Shown here piece after piece: positions 1 through 11,233 of a stretch of 64,000 nucleotides of DNA. A program made the position numbers and the translations under genes. The stretch is from Adenophora triphylla var. japonica (lineage: Eukaryota > Streptophyta > Magnoliopsida > Asterales > Campanulaceae): assembly GCA_022495995.1 (NCBI GenBank), contig JAFEMH010003615.1:109501-173500 (forward strand), read 5' to 3'. The notes under the pieces were generated by a model. That model did no database searches and was not told where the DNA came from. It worked only from the letters and a program-made list of their open reading frames with translations. The first letter of the stretch is position 1. Every line of letters begins with the position of its first letter.

Positions 1-1
1 C

Positions 2-326
2 AAAGAGAGTGACGAGCTCCATGCTCATGTTACCAAGGAAGCCAGCGCCTTACGGGACGTAGGTCGAGCTCACATGGCTCGGCGTATTACGGTGGATCAC
101 GCTACGATATCTCGGTTGAACAACTCGCTCAATGGGCTGCGAAGATCCCTATAATACGGCGGCTCGGCTGGGGCATAGCTTGGTGCCTTACAATGATAAT
201 GACTTGGAGATTATAGCTAAAGATGACGCGGCCGCCGAAGTGAAGTTTGGACTCCTCCTCACTGTTGCTCGAGTTAATTACGGCACCATTTTAGCCGAGC
301 TTGAAGAGCGACTCACCGGCCTTTGA
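2..326 (+). pseudogene. Remnant of an antisense additional ORF (aORF) of Tat-1
   Basis: A 64-codon frame runs from 132 to 326 on the plus strand, opposite to pol. A second open stretch (2-172) in another frame directly precedes and overlaps it, so the two look like one reading frame with a shift near 132-172. The peptide is rich in Leu, Ala and Glu and ends AELEERLTGL, suggesting a helical tail. Tat elements are known to carry extra ORFs between integrase and the 3' LTR, often antisense, and the position fits. No specific domain is recognised; the assignment rests mainly on location. Confidence 0.4.
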
Positions 327-799
327 TGGTGATACTCCACAACACGGATTTTACGAGTCGGGTAAACCAATCGGCCCCAGCAGCGGGGAGGAAACCGTAG
401 ATAAACAAGCGGCTACTAGTGGTCATGTTGAAGGCGATCCCAAAGATTAAATTTTGAAACTGTTGGTTGTGTAATGAACAAGTCCCAAACATTTCTTGTT
501 TTTTGTCTTTATGAATACTTTGATGCCTTGGCCCTATTTTTTGGGAGGCATATTACTTTTGTAGTTTTAATTAAATAAGTCTTGGCCCACTTTGGGAGAC
601 TTACTTATGTTTAATCGTAACTGACTTCTCTTTTTTGCATGTTGTATGCTTTTGATGTAAGTGTCGAGCTAGATGTGGTAGGGTAAATGAGTCATCTTAA
701 GTTTAAGGTCGTCCTGACTTTATGATGCCTTGGTCGACCTCAGACTTGGTTAATTTTTGTGAATGAGATTGACTATAAATCTAATCTGTTCAAACTATT
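327..799. other. Non-coding part of the Tat-1 3' region
   Basis: This lies between the antisense ORF remnant and the 95-bp array. It is T-rich and carries scattered TCGAG/GTCGA words resembling the array downstream. No ORF, structural RNA or transposon terminus was recognised. Confidence 0.4.
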
Positions 800-1305
800 G
801 AAGCTGACCAAGGGTCGAGCTAATTAGAACGAAGTCGATTAGGAATCGGGCTTGTTAAATAAACAAAGTTGATTAAGAATCGAGCTAATTAGAACAAACT
901 GACTAAGAGTCGAGTTTGTTAGAACGAAGTCGACTAAGAGTCGGACTTGTTAAATGAACAAAGCTGATTAAGAATCGAGCTAATTAGAACAAACTGACTA
1001 AGAGTCGAGTTTGTTAGAACGAAGTCGACTAAGAGTCGGACTTGTTAAATGAACAAAGCTGATTAAGAATCGAGCTAATTAGAACAAACTGACTATGAGT
1101 CGAGTTTGTTAGGACGAAGTCGACTAAGAGTCGGACTTGTTAAATGAACAAAGCTGATTAAGAATCGAGCTAATTAGAACAAACTGACTAAGAGTCGAGT
1201 TTGTTAGAACGAAGTCGACTAAGAGTCGGACTTGTTAAATGAACAAAGGCGATTAAGAATCGAGCTTGTTAAAACGAAGCTGACTAAGAGTCGAGCTTGT
1301 TGGGG
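800..1305. repeat. 95-bp tandem repeat, about 5 copies
   Basis: The marker CTTGTTAAAT recurs at 851, 946, 1041, 1136 and 1231, exactly 95 bp apart. Each unit contains shorter internal repeats built on GACTAAGAGTCG and GATTAAGAATCGAGC. Tandem arrays between pol and the 3' LTR are typical of Tat elements. Copies differ by only a few bases. Confidence 0.9.
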
Positions 1306-1418
1306 TTAGTGTAACACTATGTTTGATCGAATGAACTGCGCTTTTCATTGAAGTAGGGAACATGCTTACATCAATGTAAAACTAGAATTAACACAAGCTT
1401 GAAATTGGGAACTGAAAA

Positions 1419-2370
1419 CTAGAAGTAGTATCTGATGAGGTGAGTGGCGTGCCAAGGATGTTTCAACTCTTCACCATCAGGATGAGCAATCATGTAAGTC
1501 CCCTCTTTGACAACTCGAGTAACTATGAAGGGGCCTTCCCAGTTAGGAGATAACTTGTTCTGCTGGGTTCTTCTTCCCGTTGCCTCGATCTTTCTCAACA
1601 CATAATCTCCCACTTGGAATGACCTTGCCTTGACCTTCTTGTCGTGGTAGCTTTTAGTTCACTGCTTGTAGTTGACCATTCGGAGGTAAGTGTTTCTCGC
1701 TTCTCGTCGATCGAGATCCGGTTCGATCAATCTGTTGGTATCATTTTGCTCTTGATTGAAGAAAGTCACTCTAGCGGTGGGAAATGCGAGCTCGGCGGGT
1801 GCCATGGCCTCGACCCGTATGTGAGAGCAAAAGGGGTTTCCCAGTAGGCCCCACAGTGGTTGTACGAGCGCCCCGAAGAGCAGGGAGTTCGTCCCAACCA
1901 ATTGTTACGTCGACCTACGAGTCTGTCTTGAGCGAAGATAGAACAAGTTTATTTCTTTGCCTCGGCTTGCCCATTTCCTTGAGGATAGGCGACGAAGATT
2001 GCCAATGCTTGATGCCTACTCGATTCATCTACTGCTTGAAGGCTCACGGAGAAGCTGCAATCCGTTGTCGAGATACTATAGCTCGAGGAAAACCAAATCG
2101 ACACCAAATGAAATCGTGAATGAAGTTGATAGCGTTCTCCTCGTGATACGAGCTAATGGTTTGGCCTCAACCCATTTGGTGAAGTAGTCTATGGCAACGA
2201 TCACATACTTGCGGTTTCCGGGCGGGAGGAAGGGTCCAATCAAGTCGACACCCCACATGTCGAATGGCTAAGGCTGCAATTCGGAGTACGCTCGGTTGTA
2301 GGCATGTGAGGTAAGTTGGCAAACCTTTGGCACCGATCACATTGTTGAACAAAGTTATGAGTATCGGCTC
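1419..2370 (-). pseudogene. Tat-1 integrase, frameshifted
   Basis: Integrase would insert the reverse-transcribed element into the genome. The zinc-binding HHCC start lies just upstream, at the end of the preceding frame. Here 2076-2258 encodes the catalytic-core start (WGVDLIGPF, then VAIDYFTKWVEA), holding the first catalytic Asp. A later piece at 1659-1901 ends LRMVNYKQ. The C-terminal domain at 1419-1613 reads GDYVLRKIEATG then NWEGPFIV, the GPY/F module of gypsy integrases. These pieces lie in different frames, so at least three shifts break the gene. The D and E of the D35E part could not be placed confidently. Confidence 0.85.
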
Positions 2371-3180
2371 TCATGTGCGACGATAGTACCCCAAAGTGAT
2401 TAACTTGTCAGCAAGAGTCCTGGCCCCCGGGTGTCCACCACAAATCCCACTGTGTACTTCATGTATCAATAGGGCGACTTCTTGAGGGTGGATGCATTTT
2501 AGCAACGGTCGGGTGTAGGATCTTCTGAACAGATCGCCTCCTTGAATGACATACCTTGGAGCTTTCTTTTTGATAGCTCGAGCCTTCTTCTCGTCATCTG
2601 GAAGCTCGCCACTTTCTATGTACGCCTTCATTTCCTCGATCCAACACTTCTCATAAGCCCAATTTCTTGAGGCGTCCTCTACGCATTGAATTTTTACTCT
2701 CTCATAAGCTGGATTTTCGAGAAAAGAGATGGGCTCATCATGTGGCTCATCTGAAGTAGCTAATTTCGAGAGGAGGTCGGCTAGCTCGTTGTCTTCCCAT
2801 CCAATCCTCTGAATCTCCCAGAATTCCAAATCTTTTATCAACTCCTTTACCAGGTCGCAGTATTTGATTAGAGTGGAACTAAGCACTTCGTACTCGCCTT
2901 TGACCTGGTTGACTATCAGTTGTGAATCACAATAAGCCATGATCTTAGTCGCTCCAAAACACTTGGCGTACTCTATAGCTACTATCAAGGCTTCGTATTC
3001 GGCTTGGTTGTTGGAAGCATCGAACTTGAACCTCAGTGATTCCTCATACACGGTTCCAGACTCTGGCTCGATCAAGACAATCCCAGCTCCACTAACATTT
3101 TTGGTCGCTGATCCATCTGAATAAACCTTCCAACAATCGTCGGGTAGAGCAATGGCGGGTTGGCACTCGTGTTCTTTCCC
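2371..3180 (-). pseudogene. Tat-1 second (archaeal-type) RNase H plus integrase zinc-binding start
   Basis: The frame at 2371-3075 contains NNQAEYEALIVAIEYAK and AYCDSQLIVNQVKGEY, the E and D blocks of a type I RNase H. The N-terminal strand with YSDGSATK lies upstream at about 3080-3130, outside the longest Met-started frame. This is the extra RNase H that defines Tat elements, separate from the ordinary domain in the neighbouring frame. The C-terminus continues into an integrase zinc-finger start (HEVHSGICGGHPGARTLADK). The frame ends at YYRRT, with integrase continuing in another frame. Confidence 0.85.
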
Positions 3181-3978
3181 CTAAACCTTTTCCTTTGGAG
3201 CTCGCTGCTCATCGTCTTCCTTGGTGAACGTAAGCTCGACCAAGAAGTCAGCTAGAGCTTGAGCCTTCAGTGCCTTTCGAGGTCGATACTCAATGTCAAA
3301 TTCAGTAAGGGCAATTGACCAATTGAGCAGTCGACCTGAACTCTCCGGCTTGTGCAATATCTTTCTCAAAGGCGCATTAGTAAGAACCACAATTGGGTGA
3401 GCCAAGAAATAAGCTCGCAGTTTCCTTGAAGCCACGACTAGAGCATAAGCGACCTTCTCAGCATTATAATATCTGCTCTCCACATCTGATAAGGCCTTGC
3501 TGATGTAGTATACTGGTTTTTGAAGCCCTTCCTCTTCTCTGATCAAGACTGCTGCAACCGACTTGTCTCCCACAGACAAATACACGAACAAGGTCTCACC
3601 AGTGGTCGGGCTGCTCAGGAGTGGAGGAGTAGCAAGGTATTCTTTGAGTTGTTGGAACGACGAATGACATTCGGCCGTCCACTCAAAGTTTTTCGTCCCC
3701 CTTAATGATTTGAAGAAGGGGAGAGACCTTTCAGCCGACTTGGATATAAAGCGACCTAGGGCTGCCACCCTGCCATTGAGTCGCTGCATCTCTTTTATAC
3801 TTGTAGGCTCCTTCATCTCGACTAGAGCCTTGATCTTTTCCGGGTTAGCCTCTATACCTCTCTGGGACACCATGAATCCAAGGAACTTTCCAGCTGCAAC
3901 TCCAAAGACACACTTGCTAGGGTTGAGCTTCATGTCGTTTGCTCTTAAATTGGCGAACGTTTCTTTTAGGTCGACCAC
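3181..3978 (-). pseudogene. Tat-1 reverse transcriptase C-terminal part and RNase H
   Basis: The 265-codon frame starts just after the RT palm (ETFANLRANDMKLNPSKC, then FLGFMVSQRGIEANPEKI) and runs through the connection region. It continues into the gypsy-type RNase H (KPVYYISKALSDVESRYY). The usual LTDAPL-type motif reads LTNAPLRKIL, so an Asp is replaced by Asn. It overlaps the RT frame by 13 bases in a different phase, indicating one frameshift near 3970. Order and sequence fit Tat elements well. Confidence 0.88.
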
Positions 3979-4799
3979 GTGACGTCCAGCTTTGTTTTGA
4001 TGACCATATCGTCGACGTAAGCCTCCATGTTTCGGCCAATTTGAGAAGCAAAGACTTTGTTCACCATTCTTTGATAAGTCGCCCCTGCATTCTTCAATCC
4101 AAAGGGCATCATGTTATAGCAGTAGATGCCTCCAAAATTTGCTTGAAATGTCGTTTTCACAATGTCATCCTCGTGCATCTTTATGCGGTGGTACCCGAGT
4201 AAGCATCCGAGGGCGAGAGTAGAGTGGCCAGCAATGGAATCAACAAGCTTGTCAATTCTAGGAAGAGGATAGCTATCCTTTGGGCAAGCAAGGTTTAGAG
4301 TGGTGAAGTCGACGCACATCCTCCATTTGCCATTTGATTTCTTCACCATGACCACGTTGGCCAGCCACGTTATATGAGTGGCCTCCTTGATTATCCCTGC
4401 ACTTAAAAGTTTTTGTACCTCAGTTTTAATAGCCTCTTCCTTGTCACGAGCAAAACTTCTCAACTTTTGGGGTCTAGGCTTTATGGTCGGGTTAATTTCA
4501 AGTTTGTGAACGGCGACCTCTTCCTTGATTCCCCTCATGTCCTCTACCCTCCATGCGAAGACATCATTACTCTCCTTGAGTAGCTCGATGATTTCTGCTC
4601 GCTCCTTAACTGATAGCTGCTTTCCAATCTGAATTTTTTGGTCGGGGTAGGAAAGGTTGGTAATTACTGACTCTAGTTCGTCCACAGCTTCTAGCTCTGG
4701 TCCATCCCTGAATTGTAGAGTCTCAATTATTATCTCTCTGACCCTTTGCCTTTCCTCAGCTCCCAAATGTGGAGCTTCCTCAGCTATCATGTCATCCAA
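3966..4799 (-). pseudogene. Tat-1 reverse transcriptase palm domain
   Basis: The frame contains KPRPQKLRSF, NGKWRMCVDFTTLN, CPKDSYPLPRIDKLVD, MPFGLKNAGATYQRMVN and the catalytic YVDDM box, in standard RT order. The block that normally holds the first catalytic Asp reads LGCLLGYHRI. The nucleotides there (about 4190-4215) still contain the Asp-Ala-Tyr-Ser codons in another frame, so two compensating small indels mask the residue. The enzyme as read would be inactive. The next frame carries the rest of RT and RNase H. Confidence 0.9.
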
Positions 4800-4952
4800 C
4801 TTGTCTGCAACCTCGCTGGTGGTGGTGGTGGCCCCAGGAGTTATTGTCGAGCCGGAGGCATAGGTTGCCTATGAGGACTTGGTCGACCATAACTACATCT
4901 GGATCGACCTCTCGTGGTGTTAGAGTGACGTGTCGACTCAAGCGTGACCTCG

Positions 4953-5549
4953 TCATTTGAGCGATAGGTCGAATCTTCCACATTGGTGATTGTAGGCAAT
5001 AGAGTAGTTTTGGTGGCCCGATTGAGACAGCTTTAAATAACCATCTGCCATCTCGATCTCAAGCTCTCTCTTCTTTCTTTCCCGAAGAACATGGTCCAAG
5101 TAGGCTCGAGTTGTGCCTTGCACGCAGCCTACTCCAGCAGGTGTGGGGAACTTGACTCGTTGATGAGGGATCGATGCCACCATTCCAAGAGCGACCTGTC
5201 CAGGAATACCAAGTATGGCAGCGTAGTCACTATTTACATCAATCACGATAAATTGTACCTTTGACACAATCCTTTGGGGGTGATGGCCCAGGTCGACGTC
5301 GAGCTCTATCTGGCCTTTAGCATCAACTCGATGGTTGGTGAAGCCCTCCAACCTACCATCATATCTTTCAACTTGCTCGTCATTAAGACCCATCTCTTTG
5401 AAAGTCTTGTAGAACAAGATATCCTTGCGAGCCCCCGTGTCGACTAAGAGTACGCTCGTCGTACATCCGTCTATGAGACCTGGGATGACGAGAACTTGCT
5501 CCCTAGCCGCCATATTAGTTGCCAATTCATGAGGGTAGAAACTGATCAC
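4953..5549 (-). pseudogene. Tat-1 retropepsin-like aspartic protease region
   Basis: The 198-codon frame holds LLVDTGARKDILFY, where DTGA is the active-site signature of retroviral-type aspartic proteases. YAAILGIPG further on is the second conserved block. It sits between gag and RT, where gypsy proteases lie, and would process the Gag-Pol polyprotein. The frame is separated from RT by a 150-base stretch with stops, and from gag by a stop at about 5550. Confidence 0.85.
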
Positions 5550-5550
5550 T

Positions 5551-6952
5551 TCATCTCTTACATCTCTCCTTGGAGGTACATGTGGGGCTTTGTTGGTGAA
5601 AGATCTTGTGTTTGATGGTTGTGTTGCTTGCTTGTTCGGTAATGACCCCCGGGTTCAATCTAGGTTGCCTCGGACCTTCTTTGTCCACTTGCTGCTCGCC
5701 CCCACCGGCTTGAGGCCTTTTCACATAAGCGTCGAGCCTCCCGGGTCGACCATTCTTTGGATAATACGCTTCAAACCCAAACAATCTTCTGTTAGATGAC
5801 CCGTGTCCTTGTGGTAATCACAATACTTCTTTGTTGTCTCTCCTAAACTTGTTGCACGGGTTCGTAGGGACAGGAGGAGCCCGGCTCGACGGCATTCATA
5901 ATTTACGTTCGACTCACCGTAAGGAGTGAAAGCCTCGGGCACCTTCTCTGTTGCCCTAGTCTGTTCTTCCCATTTTTATTGTTTCCTCCATTCTTGTTGG
6001 GGTCTTTCTTATCATCGGCGACCTCAACCTTTGGGCTCTTACCATTCTTCTTCTCTTTCCTTTCCTCGGCCGAGCAACGTTATACACCTTTTCGAACAAC
6101 TCTGTCGAGTTGTGATGCATCTGGCTTGTGAGCTCATAATCCACGTCTTCCAAGGAAATACCACTCCGGAAGCAATTGATCACCTCTCTGTCGGTGAGAT
6201 CCTCTTCAATCTTGTCCACCATTTCTTTAAACTTGGTGAAGTAGCTCATGGAGCTTTCATTTTTGGCCTGCACCAAGTTGTTTAGATCGATGTGTCACTT
6301 TCCGAGCTCCAGTGTCGAGAAAGCGATCTAGGAATTTCGTTCTTAAACGGGTCCGGTGGTAATGCGCCCATTTGCCAACCCATTAAACCACGTCAAGGCT
6401 GCTCCCGTGAGGGTACTTATTAAGGCTTTGCACATATTGTCGTCTTCGTGGCGACAAAGCACATCGTGGCTTCCGGGTGTGCTATGTGACTTCTTGCATT
6501 GGTGGCTCCAGAGTACTTTTCCAATAGGGGAAGTCTGAAACTTGGAGGAGGTCGACTGTCTCTCATTTCCTTGGATAGAGGTCGAAGAGCAAAATGAACT
6601 CGTTCAACCTTTCCAGTCTCCTTTTTCTTCTCTTCCTCCCATTGTTCAAATTTCCTTTTCATCAACAACCATTCCCGGGCGTCGGGTCTTTCATCTCCTG
6701 GAGGGGGAACAGCATTTGACTTCTGACCTTCACTTACGGGGGAGTTACTCCGCCTACTCCTCCTGTCTCTGTGAGAATGAGCCCTCTACGATCGAACGGA
6801 GATGCATGTCTGTCATTTCTTTGTGGCGACTGCGCTGCTCGGCCTTAGGATGGCGACCTGCGCCTATTATCTCCAAGTGGCGACCTGCGCCTCTCCTCTC
6901 TTATAGGCGACCTGCGCCCGTTCCTGTCTCTATGAGACCCTGATCTCTGTGT
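5551..6952 (-). pseudogene. Tat-1 gag, middle and C-terminal part
   Basis: Gag forms the particle that packages retrotransposon RNA. The piece at 5956-6276 (SYFTKFKEMVDKIEEDLTD) fits the gypsy gag core. The piece at 5721-5942 holds CDYHKDTGHLTEDC, a Cys/His knuckle-like motif common in Tat gag. The piece at 6420-6668 lies N-terminal to both. Frames change several times. At 6952 the reading is cut by the inner LTR element; the N-terminal part resumes at 22629. Confidence 0.8.
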
Positions 6953-6957
6953 CCGTG
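6953..6957. repeat. Target-site duplication CCGTG, left copy
   Basis: CCGTG lies directly left of the inner element's first LTR base. The identical pentamer follows its last base at 22624-22628. A 5-bp duplication is normal for gypsy integrase. Confidence 0.95.
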
Positions 6958-8080
6958 TGTGAATGTGTGCCCAAAATTCTTGTTTATTGGAATTCACGCG
7001 AGTTTGAAGACATCCGAGTTATTTGAAAAACGGAGTCGCCACGCCATTTTGATTACCTCAAAACTTTGAAAAAAAGGTTTTATGGGTTCGGAGGTTAAGT
7101 TACCCCTTGGGAAGAACGTTTGGCGTTCACCCAAAGTGCCTTGCCGGAGCAAGTCTCCCTAGATTTCATTAATCGTGTTTGCTTGCGTGCTTTCTTTGTG
7201 TGCATGTGTTTGAAAATAAAAGGGGGGAATGTCCCAAGTTGTCTTCCGGACGTACAAACCATTTGTTGGTTGTCGCTCGGAATTCCTTGGAATTTATGTA
7301 TTTGGGATTATGATCCCGTCCTCATCTTATGACTTATGATCATCGCATTTTAAACCTCGGGACCCTCGGGACTTGCGTGATCGAGAGAATGACTCTCTTT
7401 TGGGTCAAAGATGAGGTTCTTTAGGAAGGAATATCCTTAGCCCATCAATCCTACGCTTTAAGACGGTCGAGCTCGTATAGAGGCTTCATACTCATTCTTA
7501 AGCGATAATCGGAGATATAGGGTTCAAGGTTATCCTTTTCCTAAAGAAATCATGAACCTTTGATGGAAGGAACGATGCAAAGATGAGAACTTTTACACCG
7601 GTCCGTTCCAAGGTTGCTAATGGGGACATGGGGGAAATGCATGTAAAAATGATACTTTAGTGAAAAGATGGCATTTTAGAATGTAAAGCATGTCTTTTGG
7701 TTGCAAGGGATGCTTTTTGTGCAAAGAAAAGATTTTTATGCAAAGAATGCATTTTTTATGTTGGAAAATAGCATTTAATGCACCCAATGATGCATGAAAA
7801 TGGCAAAGAATGATTTTTTAATGCAAAGTATGCATTTTGAGTATGAAAATGAGTTTTTAAATACAAAAAATGCATCTTTAATGTGAAAAGGGGTTTTTTG
7901 AGTGCAAAGGATGCACCATTAAAGCAAAGATGTCATTTTGGTGAAAAAGATATCCTTTTAATGCAAATGATCTTTACTTCCGTATGCAAAATGTTTTAGT
8001 TTAAATGCAGATTGGTGCATTAGAAAAGGAAAACATCGGATTGCGGTGAAAAGATAAGGGTCTTCGCATATCGGCTATGT

Positions 8081-8117
8081 ATGTCGCGCGACATAGGCCG
8101 CCTATGTCGCGTGACAT
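8081..8117. repeat. Paired ATGTCG palindromes in the 3' LTR
   Basis: ATGTCGCGCGACAT (8081-8094) is a perfect 14-bp palindrome and ATGTCGCGTGACAT (8104-8117) a near-perfect one. GGC(T)/AGCC words flank them. The same pair occurs at 21600-21636 in the other LTR. Confidence 0.9.
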
Positions 8118-8736
8118 AATAAGCCATTTTGCAGAGCCTAAACAACTGAGATTTGCAGAGGTAACAAGGCACCAAAGTGGTCAAGTTACTTCACAAACAA
8201 ATCTCAGAGAGCATGTTTATTGATAATGAACACTTCAAGAGGGTGTGGATACGAGGGATCCACACTCATCTTGAGTGTTCATGCAAAACCAAGTCAAAAC
8301 GGAGATTTTATATGAAATGTAATAAAATAAAATGTGGATCTGGGTAATATGAAGCTAAAGCATGCAACTTTAATCAGAATACTACATTATCAATGCATGT
8401 AACACATAGATTTCATATGCAAAGGAAAATAGAGAGTGGAAAAGGGGTAGAAACTCGTTACCCTTGAAGATCCACAACTCCTATATCAAGTTAGATATAG
8501 GAGCCTTCTAGCGTCCTCCTCCGGAGACTGAGTTCAGGCCTTGGATCCTTGAGAACCTCGAGTTCTTGATGTATAGGAAGTGTGTGTGTGTGTGTGGGAA
8601 GTGTGTGTGTGATTAGTTTGGGAGGATTGAGGTGATTTGGGGGGTATGTGAGGAGAGAGGAGGCTTCCGGGAGCGTATTCCCTATAGAGGGGACCGAGGG
8701 GTGGAAGAGGTGTGTGAAAATGGGAGGTGAAGGCCT

Positions 8737-8746
8737 CTATTTATAG
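8737..8746 (-). promoter_or_regulatory. TATA box copy in the 3' LTR
   Basis: The minus strand reads CTATAAATAG. The same box is at 22257-22266 in the 5' LTR, where it would drive leftward transcription of the element. Confidence 0.6.
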
Positions 8747-8764
8747 GTCGCTCGCATGGGCTTG

Positions 8765-8782
8765 TTATGTCGCACGACATAA
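8765..8782. repeat. Palindrome TTATGTCGCACGACATAA
   Basis: An 18-bp palindrome with mismatch only at the central CA step. The matching site in the other LTR (22285-22302) also has flanking GGCTT/AAGCC arms, which this copy has partly lost. Confidence 0.9.
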
Positions 8783-8852
8783 TGTGCTCTGGCGATCGTA
8801 TTCCTTCTGGAAACATGCAAGGTGGCAAGGTTCTAGAACTTTTCCTGGCTGG

Positions 8853-8870
8853 TTATGTCGCACGACATAA
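8853..8870. repeat. Palindrome TTATGTCGCACGACATAA
   Basis: Second exact copy of the 18-mer in this LTR, with TGGCTGG before it and GTAGCCA after it, which extends the inverted symmetry. Confidence 0.9.
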
Positions 8871-9103
8871 GTAGCCACTTCTGGATTCTTCTAGAAACAT
8901 GCAAGGTGGCAGCCTTCTAGAAGGGTTTTGGGATTTAAGAAAAACGTGTTTCTTAATCACCAAGCATTCCCTTCAGCCCTTAAAAGGCTTGGAACAGTTC
9001 GAATTGTTAGGAACTTTAGGAAAATCCGGGGAATTACCGGAAAAATTACCGGAATTGCCGGGAAAATTAACCGGAAGGCATGAGCCAGATTTGGGTACTT
9101 ACA

Positions 9104-9690
9104 GAAGCCCCTCGGCAACGTCACTTGCAAGGCGAGTGGGGTTGTCGATAGAAAAGGATCCGATCTGGCGAATGCCGAGACGGATTGGGTGACCAAGGTG
9201 GTCAAGTGGCTGAACCTTTTGGAAGGCTACCTACGTATCCCGGAGGAATCAAGCCAGGCCGTAGTTCGGAATTAGGATCCGCTGGGGGAGGAAGAAGAGA
9301 AACTGGTCTCTTGCTGGGGACATAGAAGAGAAAATGACCTAGGAGGTCAAGCAATTGATCCTACTGGGGACATGCTAGGAGTGACCCAGGTGGTCGGATA
9401 TCTGAACTTCTATGAGGGGGCGCTTTATCACTGAGGAGTGACAAAGAAACAGGGTGACCAAAGTGGTCGAATGGCTGGACCTTTTATAAAAGGCTACCTA
9501 CGTATCCCGGAGGAATCAAGCCTTGATCGTAGTTCAAGCATCACTAGATAGTTAGGAACGATGTCTAGGATCCTTGAGATTTTGACAATTCGGAGGCTGT
9601 CACCTGATTTTGACAATTACTGGAGGCTGTCACCTAAAGAAGCTAGAGCTTACGGCGCTATCTCTTTATGACGGAGATAGAGGTAACTTA
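9104..9690. other. Non-coding region next to the 3' LTR of the inner element
   Basis: It holds two copies (about 9190-9270 and 9455-9570) of a block with CTACCTACGTATCCCGGAGG. A third copy lies at 14345-14460. No coding sequence was recognised. Confidence 0.6.
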
Positions 9691-9700
9691 AGTTGGGAAA

Positions 9701-10645
9701 CTTGAGCATTCGTCACTATTCGCGGATAGTGGTAGCACAAGTTGAAATGATTTGGGCATTCGTCACTATTCGCGGATAGTGGTTGCACAATTTGAAATGA
9801 TTTGGGCATTCATCACTATTCGCGGATAGTGGTAGCACAAATTGAAATGATTTGGGCATTCATCACTATTCGCAGATAGTGGTTGCACAAGTTGGAATGA
9901 CTTAGGCATGCGTCACTATTCGCGGATAGTGGTTGCACAATTTGAAATGATTTGGGCATTCATCACTATTCGCGGATAGTGGTAGCACAAATTGAAATAA
10001 CTTGGGCATTCGTCACTATTCGCGGATAGTGGTTGCACAAGTTGGAATGACTTAGGCATGCGTCACTATTCGCGGATAGTGGTAGCACAAATTGAAATAA
10101 CTTGGGCATTCGTCACTATTCGCGGATAGTGGTTGCACAAGTTGGAATAACTTGGGCATTCGTCACTATTCGCGGATAGTGGTTGCACAAGTTGGAATGA
10201 CTTAGGCATGCGTCACTATTCGCGGATAGTGGTAGCACAAATTGAAATAACTTGGGCATTCGTCACTATTCGCGGATAGTGGTTGCACAAGTTGGAATGA
10301 CTTAGGCATGCGTCACTATTCGCGGATAGTGGTAGCACAAATTGAAATAACTTGGGCATTCGTCACTATTCGCGGATAGTGGTTGCACAAGTTGGAATGA
10401 CTTAGGCATGCGTCACTATTCGCGGATAGTGGTAGCACAATTTGAAATAACTTGGGCATTCGTCACTATTCGCGGATAGTGGTAGCACAAGTTGAAATAC
10501 CTTGGGCATTCGTCACTATTCGCGGATAGTGGTTGCACAAATTGAAATAACTTGGGCATTCGTCACTATTCGCGGATAGTGGTAGCACAATTTGAAATGA
10601 TTTGGGCATTCGTCACTATTCGCGGATAGTGGTTGCACAAATTTA
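9701..10645. repeat. 50-bp tandem array, 19 copies with palindromic core
   Basis: CRTCACTATT recurs at 9711 and then every 50 bases to 10611 without any length change. Each unit carries CACTATTCGCGGATAGTG, which is self-complementary apart from two T/G positions that can form wobble pairs in RNA. Units partly alternate between TTGCACAA and TAGCACAA types, giving a hint of a 100-bp higher-order repeat. Its place beside the 3' LTR matches the arrays of Tat elements. Confidence 0.97.
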
Positions 10646-11233
10646 GAGTTCTGACCTAACATTATTTCATTCTAACGGAAGCTAAAGCTTACGACGTTAT
10701 TTCTTTACTAAAGCTAGATGACTTTATTTCTTTATGACGGGAAAAAACAAAAAAAAACAGAGACTAAAGAAGTAAGAAGGACTCGATGATTTTTTGTAAA
10801 GAAAGTAGGACGTATCCTGATAATTTTTGTAAAAGAAGTGAATTAAAAATGCCAAAGGCAAATAAAATGAGCCACGAGGGGTAAATTTGTAAAATAAGCC
10901 TCGGGAGGCACTGGAGGGAAAATTTAATTGAAAAATGTTTGAAAATGCCAGGGGCACAAAGGGGTAAAACAGTCCTACGGGGGACAAAATTGTAAAATGG
11001 AGCCTTCAGGGGCAAAATTGTAAAAACAAGCCACAGAGGCTTATTATGTCGCACGACATAATAGGCCAGGTGAACAGATTTATTAAAAATCGCACAGTCG
11101 CCATTTTGAAATTAATTTAGACTTGAAATTGAGAGGGAGGCGACGGCGAGAAGAGGGAGAGCAATCTCAGAGGGCGATTTGAGAGGGATCTAGAGAAATC
11201 AAACAAATCTTTAGTTCGATTCAACTTGGAAAA
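10646..11233. other. Non-coding spacer with one palindrome
   Basis: An A-rich stretch (about 10740-11040) contains repeated short words such as GGGGCAAAATTGTAAAA. It leads into the start of the antisense ORF. It holds the palindrome at 11044-11061; no gene was seen. Confidence 0.5.
11044..11061. repeat. Palindrome TTATGTCGCACGACATAA
   Basis: Exact copy of the LTR 18-mer inside the element, flanked by GGCTTA and TAGGCC. It lies about 170 bp upstream of the antisense ORF start. Confidence 0.9.

Larger units (their letters stand above)
6958..9103 (-). repeat. 3' LTR of the inner element
   Basis: On the plus strand it begins TGTGAATGTG and ends GGGTACTTACA (TG...CA). It matches 20481-22623 nearly base for base. 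It contains a (TG)n stretch at about 8580-8610, an AT-rich zone of ATGCATTTT-like repeats (7640-7990) and four ATGTCG-type palindromes. Most differences from the other LTR fall in CTG, CAG or CCG words. Confidence 0.97.

Noticed and set aside
7120..7332. 70-codon frame present identically in both LTRs (also 20643-20855)
   Set aside because: It is antisense to element transcription and duplicated only because LTRs are duplicated.
9701..10645. Regular repeats resembling a CRISPR array
   Set aside because: Units are contiguous 50-bp monomers without unique spacers, inside a plant retrotransposon.
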